A DNA stretch of 64,000 nucleotides from Lamellibrachia satsuma (taxonomy: Eukaryota; Annelida; Polychaeta; Sabellida; Siboglinidae). The stretch covers positions 6,255,501 to 6,319,500 of the forward strand of contig BSQZ01000006.1 in the NCBI GenBank assembly GCA_033239005.1, in the 5' to 3' direction. Every line of letters begins with the position of its first letter. Position 1 is the first letter of the stretch. Under the pieces are notes generated by a model. It did no database searches and was not told where the DNA came from. It saw only the letters and a list, made by a program, of their open reading frames with translations. A program made the position numbers and the translations under genes. This document shows positions 11,540 through 22,600 of this stretch, in pieces.

Positions 11540-11900
11540 GACCCGGACGGTCGTAGGGATGTTCCACATCTTTCACATTTTTTTAATCGCCAGCTTGGTC
11601 TCTCTTTTGCTGTGCGTAGTAGGGTCGGTAAGCTTCGCTTAGGCCTTCCTGCATGTCATCCAGCCAGTTTGTCTTCCCTTCCCGTCTTCCCTTGCCCTTC
11701 GTGGCGCCTTGCGGATGGTTTTTGAAATGGTATTGTGTCGGGTGATGTGGCCAAACCATGTGAGTTCCGAGCGGTCGTCTCGCACACAGCATGGTGGTGT
11801 TCGTCATGTGTTGAGACTACAACGGGGAGTTGGCGTATTGGACGAGTTCAAACCATATTGGCATAGTTCAGCAGCATCACAAAAACCGATCGATCTGACG
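11540..11900 (-). pseudogene. eroded LINE, C-terminal end of a reverse transcriptase ORF
   Basis: On the minus strand, pieces in different frames read LTWFGHITRHNTISKT and KTNWLDDMQEGLSEA. These resemble the post-RT C-terminus of RTE/CR1-type ORFs, where a WxGHxxR motif is followed by WLDDIxxW. Frameshifts separate the pieces, so this is a fragment. It is unrelated in detail to the intact LINE at 122..4161. Confidence 0.6.
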
Positions 11901-12584
11901 TTTCAATAAACCGTGCCCTCTTAACTCTTCGATGGAGTCAGTGACCACGATGTACAGTCTCAGACTTTGTGTTAGGTATTCAACCAAGTAACTAAATAAG
12001 ACAATGCACAATCAATCACTGCATGGAAGAATGCGGACAGGGACATAATACGAACGTGACTAGCAAACGTCCACACCACATGTAGCCCCTTAATACTGTT
12101 GACACATCAACAGTTGACGCATCAACAGTTGATGAGCATTGCAGCCACAGCCATCAACAATTTCCACGATTAAACTACGTCAACCAAGCAAACAATTAAG
12201 AAGAAAGCGCCAATGTAACCAAATTATCGATATTACGTTTATTCTACCATGGCGAATTTACTTACGGAAAACAGAAGAACGAGAAGCCAACAGGGCTAGC
12301 CATAAAGAACGTCACACTATTTTGTGATTTTTTAGGCCCTCGTCCCTTTGTCGCGCTTCGTAACACTGATCTATGAACCCCTAAGACTACGTTCGTTTTG
12401 ACAAATACCCCCACCTATTATGCATACATATATTTTATATTCGTTGCATGTCTATTGATTCGCAGTTCACATGTAGAATATAGATCTATAACTAATTATA
12501 AGCGAAATGTCCATGTTTACGTTCGTTTAATTTGTGAAATGACGCACGTCGTGAAGCCCTTGAGAGTTCTTCCCACGTACGCAC
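11901..12584. other. no gene recognised
   Basis: AT-rich DNA with a short repeat of acatcaacagttga near 12100..12130. No domain is recognisable in its short open frames. Confidence 0.4.
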
Positions 12585-12712
12585 GTCAGCTCTCGGTCAC
12601 GTCAGCTCTCGGTCGCGTCAGCTCTCGGTCACGTCAGCTCTCGGTTACGTCAGCTCTCGGTCGCGTCAGCTCTCGGTCGCGTCAGCTCTCGGTCGCGTCA
12701 GCTCACGATCGC
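12585..12712. repeat. 16-bp minisatellite, about 8 copies
   Basis: Consecutive copies of cgtcagctctcggtcr with single-base variants. Confidence 0.95.
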
Positions 12713-12854
12713 CCAGACACCCCCACCCCCACGTAACGCTCCGTAACGCTTATCTGGACACCCGTGGTTCACTTTACGGGTGGCCCCTTAGTGCAAGGAC
12801 ACTGGAGATTAGCTATAAACTTGTGCTCGTTTTCAGAGAAGTCAACAAATCAAT

Positions 12855-13703
12855 GGGACAAAGTTTCTGCTGACAGCTAATGCTAGCAGTGTGAATGTGA
12901 CAAAGTTTCTGCTGACTGCTAATGCTAGCAGTGTCAATGTGACAAAGTTTCTGCTGACAGCTAATGCTAGCAGTGTCAGTGTGACAAAGTTTCTGCTGAC
13001 AGCTAATGCTAGCAGTGTCAGTGTGACAAAGTTTCTGCTGACAGCTAATGCTAGCAGTGTCAGTGTGACAAAGTTTCTGCTGACAGCTAATGCTAGCAGT
13101 GTCAATGTGACAAAGTTTCTGCTGACAGCTAATGCTAGCAGTGTCAGTGTGACAAAGTTTCTGCTGACAGCTAATGCTAGCAGTGTCAGTGTGACAAAGT
13201 TTCTGCTGACAGCTAATGCTAGCAGTGTCAGTGTGACAAAGTTTCTGCTGACAGCTAATGCTAGCAGTGTCAATGTGACAAAGTTTCTGCTGACAGCTAA
13301 TGCTAGCAGTGTCAATGTGATAAAGTTTCTGCTGACAGCTAATGCTAGCAGTGTCAGTGTGACAAAGTTTCTGCTGACAGCTAATGCTAGCAGTGTCAAT
13401 GTGACAAAGTTTCTGCTGACAGCTAATGCTAGCAGTGTCAGTGTGACAAAGTTTCTGCTGACAGCTAATGCTAGCAGTGTCAATGTGACAAAGTTTCTGC
13501 TGACAGCTAATGCTAGCAGTGTCAATGTGATAAAGTTTCTGCTGACAGCTAATGCTAGCAGTGTCAATGTGACAAAGTTTCTGCTGACAGCTAATGCTAG
13601 CAGTGTCAATGTGACAAAGTTTCTGCTGACAGCTAATGCTAGCAGTGTCAGTGTGACAAAGTTTCTGCTGACAGCTAATGCTAGCAGTGTCAATGTGACA
13701 AAG
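12855..13703. repeat. 42-bp minisatellite, about 20 copies
   Basis: Highly homogeneous units of 42 bp containing tttctgctgacagctaatgc. The main variants are gtcaatgtg/gtcagtgtg and gaca/gata. Because 42 is a multiple of three and the unit has few stops, long frames stay open on both strands (349 and 290 codons minus, 301 plus). The encoded 14-residue repeats have no recognisable start, end or domain, so coding is unlikely but not excluded. Confidence 0.97.
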
Positions 13704-14729
13704 AACACAATCAACAGCTACATCAAAGGCGTAAGCAATGCGTTGTTGAAAATGTGTTGGACATTGCAAATGTGTTCCATGTTCATGTGTCGTTGAACGG
13801 AACCAGCTCAACGAGCCTGAAGTCCAGACTGAAACAACACAACTGCCTATCATGTGGCTCACCCCCGTCGTCGATCATAGCCAACAGTGGCTCCTTGTGA
13901 CGTATCAGTTTATATATGGATGTAAGCCTAACTTAGTCTGCTTATGCCCCTGCTGGTCGAAAGACCAGCACCGGTTGCGATGTCCGCTTTTCAAAAATGG
14001 CTGCATTAATATCACGGTCTTTCGTCGCGCCTGTCCGTCGGTCTGGCCAAACTTGACTTGGCATTTGTTCGAGTCGTTCTATAGTGTTCGTGCTTGAACA
14101 AACGCGCCGGGCAGAGTAATTGACGCGCGTCATGCCGCATAAAGTCGTGTTTGCTCTGCTTCATTGAACTAGTCGGCTCGAGAGCGCTGGTAACAACAGC
14201 CCTGTCGCTACATCAAATTAAGACTGGCACAACAACGAAGCTTATTCCTAACACAATATACACTGGATCTTCAGCAGCGTATTAACATGTTGTGGAGGCG
14301 GTTTCAAAAGACTCATGCAGAATGGAAGTGCATATAACTACTTGGCTGCATGTGTCGAAATTTTGACGTACGGTTCCACCAACCAGCTGCACGCAAGCGT
14401 ATGTGCAGGTCTACTGTGTAGTCTAGCGGCACTATAACGAGGTATGTCAATCGATCGAGAATTGTGTGTTCATTTGAGCAAGCGGCTCGGACAGCACAAA
14501 ATGAACCCCATCCAATCGTAGACAGATCTACCAGACTTACATTGTTTACGACTAGTTTCAGATATTGATTAATGTTAACAATAATGTTAGCAATAATTAG
14601 CTTACTCTAGTATGGTGTTGCGTTTAACGGATATTAGTTATGACATCTGATTGTGCACATCAACGATTCGCAGTTAATTGGGTTGTTCCACAGCACAACG
14701 CCAAATGGCGTAGCCAAACCCAGTAATAA
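13704..14729. other. no gene recognised, contains one strong hairpin
   Basis: Unique DNA between the 42-bp array and the predicted gene at 14730. At 13951..13970 there is a perfect 8-bp stem with a GAAA loop (tgctggtcgaaagaccagca). It probably contains the promoter of the downstream gene, but I see no convincing core element. Confidence 0.4.
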
Positions 14730-16487
14730 ATGGCATTTCGAGGAAGCGCATCGAAGATGACCGAACACAGGGATGACCCGATCGGTCAGAAAAGAGACCG
14801 ACGCGCATATAGCTACAAAATGAACAGACACGACCGCAAGACGTACACCCAATCGCCAATTGGCAACACCGTCAAGTCGATCGAAACGGATTTAATAACC
14901 AAACATGGCTGTCATTTCAGACTATCTGCGTTCCATTCGCTCGGCGCTAGTCAAACGCGTAGGAATGCCGAACAATACGTACGGTCACACGCCGACTACG
15001 AACACGCTATTTCAAAATGGCGAAATGCGCAACAGTGCGCATATGTATCTCCTGATGATCACCGGTTGTTACAAAGACGAACTCCAGCGCATATGACGTC
15101 AGTGAAACACCGGAACGGCGATCCGCAGTCACGCGGTTCGCTGTTTCCGGCGCCAGACAAGTCCGTCCCGTTTCAGCCCCGGGTTCGTCGGTCAGTTGTC
15201 TTCCGGAACGATGCACCGGATGTAGTTGACGTCGTCTCGCGCGAACCCACAATACACTTCGGCGAGCGAGTCGTACGCAGTGACGTCACTCGCCGTAGTC
15301 GCGTCTACCCGCTGCCGAGCGTGGCACGTCGACCGCGGCCTAAGTCGATATTGAAGACAGGACATTGGCCGAACGACGGGCATACAGGAGTGGACGAGAG
15401 TCGGCACGAAATGACGTGCACCGTCAGATATAACTCGGGCGGTCGGCGGAGCTACACACCGTGTAGTGCTGGACAGGATGCCAACACGAACAGACACAGT
15501 CCTGGTTCTGTGTGTTCGATCGGTAGCGACAGAGACGAGAAGTCAGAAAGAAATCACGGGTGAGTAACTGTTAATTAACTGTTCTCGAGTCACTGGACAT
15601 ACACGCAAATATTCAAATCGTTTATACTAATAAAAACTGCAAAGATGCTTTGAAAATAGATTTTCAAGACACTTTAACAGACTTTTGACGTAATTAGTTC
15701 AAATCTAAAAGAACACATACAAACACCTCGTTTTCAGCTCACGCTACATCCTTAGTCATACGCGCTTCATTTTAAATAACTTTTTTATCACACTTATGCA
15801 TAAGCGTCAACTATGAGTGTAGTGGTGCACATCTGTAAGACTGGAAGCAGCAATCCGTCTGATTAGCTACGTCCGCTGGTTTACCCAGCATGCTCGAAAG
15901 GAGCCCGTAGTGCAAACTCAGTTATATTGATTAAATATCGCGGGACTTCGGCGTAGCTGACTGCGTACAGCTAAACTATTCGCGAGAGTTGCTCTTCGAC
16001 TTCGGACGTCTTTTTGAACTGATGATCTGTTATTCGCATAGACCTACCATTTGACAAACGCGGGCTGTATCCGGCAATGCAAAATAACCTTGTAAAAAAA
16101 TTACAAACCCGAAGGTATGTCTCCTACGGCTACGCCCATAAGACATTCAACTTTCAGAAAACCCGTAAGACTTAAGCCCAACCTGTAAGTGTCTGGCACC
16201 TATGGATTCTACCAATATAATTTATGCCCTCAACGTATAAGCTTTCCATCCGCAGTTCGCCGGTCAGCTGGGCTACGAGGGCACCGGAGATCAGTCAGCT
16301 ACGCCTGCCAGTAATCAGCTGCCGACCCGGCAAGACAAAATCATACACGAGACACGATACGAGTTCCACGGCCAGCAGCGACTCGCCTCGATCAGGCTGT
16401 CGCAGGTTCGCCTGCAGTAGCGAGTTCGCGTCGGCGCTGCACAATCTCGGCGGTGACGACATCGTCTATAGAAACAGCCCCGTGTGA
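14730..16487 (+). CDS. predicted two-exon gene, Arg/Ser-rich protein of unknown function
   Basis: Exon 1 is 14730..15559 and exon 2 is 16256..16487. The intron has a strong donor (GG|gtgagtaac) and an acceptor (tccatccgcag|TT). Phase 2 joins cleanly and gives 353 residues. In-frame stops lie just before the first ATG. The protein is basic and low in complexity, with no transmembrane segment or known domain. RRSVVF (residues 153-158) fits the RVxF PP1-docking pattern and PKSILK (204-209) contains a SILK motif; both occur in PP1 regulators, so a PP1-binding scaffold is one possibility. Base composition is GC-richer than the flanks, and a poly(A) signal follows the stop. Coding status is inferred from the ORF, splice sites and composition only. 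Confidence 0.6.
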
Positions 16488-16728
16488 AAGCTGTGGGGAC
16501 TGTTTAGCACTGCAACAACAAACTTTCAAGTTCTCACCCACTAGTAGACACACTCGTTCCGCGATATTAAACCGTGTTGTGCCGTGGCTGATCGCGCTGT
16601 ACCGATCGACGACTGTATGTGTAGCTTTCCATGTGAGCGCCACAGAGTGTACCATGCTGAAGTCGTAGGAAAGAAATTCATGAGCATCACTGACTAATAA
16701 CCATAGCATATCGTCCAATATATATATG

Positions 16729-16734
16729 AATAAA
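16729..16734 (+). terminator. candidate polyadenylation signal of the 14730..16487 gene
   Basis: AATAAA about 240 nt downstream of the predicted stop codon. Confidence 0.5.
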
Positions 16735-16799
16735 ATTACACCAAGTATGGTGTTACGTTTTACAAGGTAATAGGTGGCGAAGCGCAAATTTGTCATTGT

Positions 16800-17329
16800 T
16801 TTGTAAAATATTAAACTTCAATACAAAGTCATGACAATCCAGTTGCAGACTTCCGGTCTGACACAAGTTATACATTTACATACACATTTTGGCAACCGAA
16901 AACGATTTCCGATCGGTTGACGGCTGGCGAAAGCACTTGGCATTGTATTACTTAAAGTAATGACGCAGTGGAGTGTTCCGATTGCCTGAGTTTCTTCATT
17001 TACCTACTACTGGCTATGCAAGTCAACGGCTGTCTATTTTACGTTAATAGCACGCAGCAGTAAGTGGCACTAAGCTAGACCAGTCCAATAAGTGGCCGTG
17101 AATACGGAACGCCAACAACGCACGGTCACGATTCAGTTGGCCAGAGCTGGCGGACGCAAGTACGTCTCTAGTCGCACTTTTACACGACTTGGTACTTGAT
17201 TTATCAGTTGATATTCGAGCATTTCGGACATACTTGGGACTGTCAAAAACCTATTGGACAGAAAGAAGGATGAAAACATGAAGAAACAAAGAGAAAGGCA
17301 AAAGACTGGGCAGATTCGAGAGGGGAGAA
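16800..17329. other. no gene recognised
   Basis: Unique-looking DNA with no long open frame and no clear repeat. Confidence 0.4.
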
Positions 17330-17635
17330 ATAATTAACAGATGCAAGGACCTGCCACATGGCAGAAGACTAAGAAGATGGAAGATGAATTGAGACAAGGA
17401 CCTGCCACAAGGCAGAAGACTCAGAAGATCCAATGAGACTATGACAGAAGACTAAGAAGACGGAAGATGAAATGAGACCCGAACATGGCAGAACACTAAG
17501 ATGAAATGAGGCAAGAACATGCCACATGGCGATAGACTCAGAAGATGAATTGAGACAATGATCTGCCAATAGAATACTAATACAGAATACTAAGAAAAAG
17601 AAATGAGACAAGAACCTGCCACATGGCAGAAAACA
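17330..17635. repeat. degenerate minisatellite, purine-rich
   Basis: Imperfect tandem units of roughly 50 bp built from acctgccacatggcagaagact, agaagatgga and agatgaaatgagac. It is followed by a short GT/GC run (17636..17665). Confidence 0.8.
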
Positions 17636-17665
17636 GTGTGTGTGTGTGTGTGCGCGTGCGCGCGC

Positions 17666-18908
17666 AAGTGCACACTTGTACCAATACCTCTCCATCTGTC
17701 TGTCTGTCTGTGTGGCTCTCTCTCCGTCTCATTTTGTCCCATGTTAATTGCAACACAAAACAGTATTTTACACACAGTGCACAGGATTTAATTCACATTT
17801 CAAAACGTTTGTTGAAGACATACACACAAAAGTTGGTCTACAACTAATAAAGCAGTTAACAGCAAGTAAACTAATAACCAGAAATAGATAATAGTCTTAT
17901 TATAATACAATTTTAACGTAAGGAGTTTTAACGGATATGTCGAAATATACATGCAATGAAAAAAAACTCAGAACATTATGTCCTTGTGAAATGTTGTTGA
18001 TTGTTTGTGCAAAACATTGAAACTCTTAAAACCTAACCCTGGAAATATTTAAATTACTTACACTTGTACCAGTTGTAAATGTATCACACAGGGTCCAGTC
18101 AGGGACAGTTCATGTCCTCACAAGTGACAGTTGTATTAATGAATTGAGGTGCATGGCATGGAAGTTTACTTTTTACTTCTAGGGTAGTACATTAGGTACA
18201 TAGCTATGTAGCCATCGCCCGTAATGTTCCCATATAAGGACATGTCAGTAACATTGCCATATAAGGACAGGTTTAGTTTCTGAGTATTATCAACAATGGC
18301 TAATTTATTCTTCACCCAAACAACAAATAATCGGAAAATTTAGTTGAATAGTGCCAACTTGTTGTTAGATATGTCCGACTACCAGTAGTTCCAACATTGA
18401 TTAAGTGATATTGAGAGAGCTAAACCAATGGACATATCTTATTTGAACATTTTTAGAATATTAATATATAATGTTTTGTTATACGTCAGATGAAATATCA
18501 GATTCTCTGAAGAAAAAATCCACAATTTTCCTACCACAGCCATTTGCATCAACAAGCATGTGAATAAATTGTTTCTGTATACAATACTTAGCACCCTGGA
18601 ACTAAGTATAACTTCTGTAAGTTGCAAACTCTGCCAAATTGCACCATATCACTCCATTAACATTTTACACACCTAACAAAAATCATTGACTTACCTAGCA
18701 CTTTAATTACGACAAACGTACACAGTTACAAGCCAATACATTCAGCACCAGCAGATGATATAATTTCGTTCATGTGATGGTTGATATTCTTTGATGTTCT
18801 TTCTAATAAATTCTCCTACCAGTGAATAGTCAGCAATGCTACATATACACCCACACAAATTCACTTTCCCAACGAGTATCCAAGATATCATTCACACAAT
18901 AAGCACAA
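17666..18908. other. AT-rich intergenic DNA with two CArG boxes
   Basis: No open frame of interest. Two perfect CC(A/T)6GG boxes lie 27 bp apart at 18230..18239 and 18257..18266, inside a short imperfect tandem duplication. Confidence 0.4.
18230..18266. promoter_or_regulatory. pair of CArG (SRF-type) boxes
   Basis: ccatataagg occurs twice (18230..18239 and 18257..18266), matching the serum response factor consensus on both strands. They lie beyond the 3' ends of both neighbouring predicted genes, so they may be an enhancer fragment or a chance duplication. Confidence 0.35.
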
Positions 18909-18914
18909 TTTATT
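18909..18914 (-). terminator. candidate polyadenylation signal of UGGT
   Basis: First canonical AATAAA on the minus strand after the UGGT stop codon, about 710 nt downstream. This would give a 3' UTR of roughly 0.7 kb. Confidence 0.35.
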
Positions 18915-19625
18915 CAATTCTTCCCTGAATGTTTGCCTAACAAGTTCACGAAGTTTTCATTAGTGAAGTTTGCCAGGGGTGTAAACGGAGGAGGAACGAG
19001 ATAACATTATATACATACTTAACATGTTCACACTGCTGCTGCTTCTGCTTTGTGTGTATTACCAATGGGTTCTGTCTATATTTGGGTGCATTTGCAATTT
19101 AAAAATCAAATCGAGCTACATTTGCCTAACATTACTTGTGTAGATTCTTAACAACGCATCTGACTGGTTGATGCTGCAACTGGGACACAGTTGAATTCCA
19201 TGTTTGCATGAGTGGACCCAGCAGGGTTGAGAACAACATCACCCCTGTTTGGTGTGGGCAGCAGAACATGGTTTCATATCCACCATTCTCCACAACCCTT
19301 CCCAGCATATCTCAATGACTGCAGCCAGTGATTATACAAGGCACACAATATTACACAGTTAACACGCCTCATTGAATTAGACAGTGTATGCGCTACAGCG
19401 TTGACAATTCTTGGCAAATACCCCAGAGAATATACCTGCTGCCCTTCTCCAAGCCACGCATGTAGCATGGTTGTAGGTTTGTTCTCTAACACAACAGTTT
19501 CAGGAGGTATTTCCTGAAATCATACTGCTTGATAAATACACTGGATAGATACTCCCAGCATATTCTTGGCTGTCAATGTGTAGGTGACTTTTTGGAATGG
19601 ATAAGACATCATATTTATGACGTCA

Positions 19626-22600
19626 CTATAATTCGACCCTGGGTTCACCTGCAATGAGAAACAAACATTTATTTTGAGCATTGCTGCAAAATTGAGTACA
19701 ACGCAATTAACCTAATTTCAGTGCAACATTATTGTGTTAAAATAAATAATTTCTTATGTCATTAAAATTTTTTTTAACTGTATTCAAAGGAATTATAATG
19801 AGTTACGGTACAAAGCTTGAAGAAAGCCTATAATATTATAGTAGACACTATAAAATACTTCCCTGGGGATTTCAACACAGCAAAATGGATGCAGAACATT
19901 ACTGCATCAAGCATAACATCATCAACCAATAATACAAAAGTCAATATTTGCACTTTGAAGGATTTACTTCCTATTCTGAGAGCTATAGGCGCCGCTGATG
20001 GCAGAAATAGAATCGACTGGCAGATGAAGACTACAACATGCTATTTACACAGCAAAGTAAATATAATGATACAATAAAGTAAAAACCTGCGGCTTGTGAA
20101 GATGCAGTTGTTTCTTTGGTGCTCGTGCTGCTGCTAGTGCGGTCACTGCTGCTAGTGCGGTCACTGCTGCTAGTGCGGTCACTGCTGCTACTGGTTGAGC
20201 TGCTTTCTCTGTTCCATCTATCCCACAGCTGTTTCACTTCATCGTCATAATCCTTCCACTCGGACACGATGCGAACTGCCGCTTCTAACTTTGGTTCCTT
20301 TGTCAACGGGTTATTACACTGTCAACAAACCCATTTTATGGTGACAGTTTCAGGTTCGGTAACAGTTTCAGGGTCAGCAGGTTATTACACTGTCAATAAA
20401 CCCATTAATGGTGCAGTTTCAGGGACATCACATTATTATGCTGTCAACAAAGCCAATTTATGGTGACAGTTTCAGGGTCAGCAGGTGATTACACTGTCCA
20501 CAAACCAATTTTGTAATAGACACTTTCGGACAGTGTCAACATTTTGAGGTGACAGTTTCAGGGTTCCCTGCTATATAGGGGGAGTGGGCTAGACAGACAC
20601 TAGCCCCTAATGGACTCAGAAGAGTACATTGTAAAAGTGTAAATTACATGTTTACAGAGAGAAACAGGACCCATCAGCAGGACCTCAAGACTTTGAGGAC
20701 TATCATAGGTCCTACTCACCAAGTCTATCGTCTTGGCGGTTGACAACTCTGTGTTGCTGCACCACGTCTCACACCACAGCCACTCCTGGGGCAGCGACTT
20801 TATTGCCACCTGGTGGATCATATTGTTGGGTAGATCCTGCAAATATAAAAGCATCAAATCAATTTCAACACACAAAAACGTCAATACTACAAGCGTAACA
20901 TAACACACAAAGGCAACTGAATAACAACATATAGCTGGTGTCAAGTACAGCCTGATGCAGTGCACCTGCCATCTATTGCACAGTCATCTAATGCACCTGT
21001 CATCTAATGCACCTGCCATCTAATGCATCTGCCATCTAATGCACCTGCCATCTAATGCACCTGTCATCTAATGCGCTGCCATCTAATGCGCTGTCATCTA
21101 ATGCCCTGTCATCTAATGCCCTGTCCTCTAATGCGCTGTCATCTAATGCGCTGTCATCTAATGCACTGTCTAGCAATTAAAGATGGCAGCAAGGCACATT
21201 TGTACTATTGCTATGATGACCTGTAAATATTAACAACAGTTTATGTACATCTAAAGTAGTTTTTCTATTAAGAAAATGCTGTTTAGTGATCTTTCAGAAA
21301 GAACAACTTTGTGCTAATGAAGCTACAAAGGCATGCTAATATCATCAGTAGTGAAATATGTCTGATATGTCCAAATCATGTGGCCAATAAGGTATTACAT
21401 ACACAGTCAGCAGACAGCCACTCCTGTGTGAGTGAGTGAGTGAGGACCACTGAACGGATGTGATGGGTTGAAATGACAGACCTGGTCGAGGTTGGATAGA
21501 CTGTTAGGATCTTGACTGAGACCCTGGTATTGCCCCCTCAGGCGGTCACCTGCCGCAATCTTCCTGAACTTCTTCAGATCGACCACGTACAAGGCACTGA
21601 AACAACAATGCAAGTCCACGTATCCTCAGCCACCCCCGTGGGATGTAGCAGGGCGTAGCAGTAATGTTGAACTAGGTATACTAACAAAATGCTTGTCGCA
21701 TACTGCACCCAAACAAAAATACTGAAACATAAACAGAATTCAAATTGTAATAATTTCAAAACGAGTACATGATTTTGTAATAAAATCCCACCACTGAAGT
21801 GATTTGTTTGAAGAATTGTATCAATGCTATATGTAGACTTTGTATTGGGTTACTTGGGGCTTCCCCAACACGCATCATCATACCTGAATTCTACACTATT
21901 AAAAATATGACACGGCTCAGTCAATTCTGCTAACTATCTCACAAGAGGATATGATTAAATTAATGGTGGCTCCTATGAGAGAAACTGAATTAATCGTACT
22001 ACGATTCTCCCAAATCCACACTGTACTCCATCCCAGGGCCCAAAAGAAAATGTGACACAATGAGCAGAATGTGAAAGCTTACAGCCCAGACAATTTGCTC
22101 CAACAATTCCACTACTCACCTGATGTGGTATTTACGTCCTGCTAAATGACTTGCCCAGTATCCAGACTTCCAAAACCTACAAATACAAAAATGCAGCTGA
22201 TAACAATATATAGGCTTCAGATACTGTCAACTTGTCAAGTCAGATGATTAGGCACGTAGGTACTAAATACAATCCAAATGATGCACTTTTGATTAAACAA
22301 AATTCAGGCCCTGCATATGGAACAGGTATGCATTTAAATTTGATTACAGTGAAAATGTAATTAACTTTTTAACTTTTTAAACATTTATAAGTTAATTCTA
22401 ACAGATTCTTACCAGGCTGCAGTTGTGTTAAATAAAAAGAATTGACTTCAACAATGCAATTAAAAAGTTAACATTTTAGGTTTTCACTACTAGTTGACAA
22501 CTACAGAAAAATAACGTTGCTGTCTAATTAGTATAATCAAATTACTGTGGCATACCTGAAACCATCCATTTCTTTTCGGCTCTCGCAAAATGGAGTGTAG

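Noticed and set aside
11067..11725. Frames of 90 and 172 codons through the 50-bp array
   Set aside because: Frame changes between units because some are 49 bp; the continuation is antisense to an eroded LINE.
12813..13862. 349-, 290- and 301-codon frames over the 42-bp array
   Set aside because: Repeat-generated, and open on opposite strands and in several frames at once; no start context or splice support.
13951..13990. Hammerhead ribozyme, because of a GAAA beside a stem
   Set aside because: The required CUGAUGA core and a cleavage-site stem are absent.
19274..19648. Protein-like minus-strand readings downstream of UGGT in another frame
   Set aside because: The phase that continues the UGGT exon gives GEPRVEL and a stop at 19626; the other frame would need a 26-base intron and contains stops.
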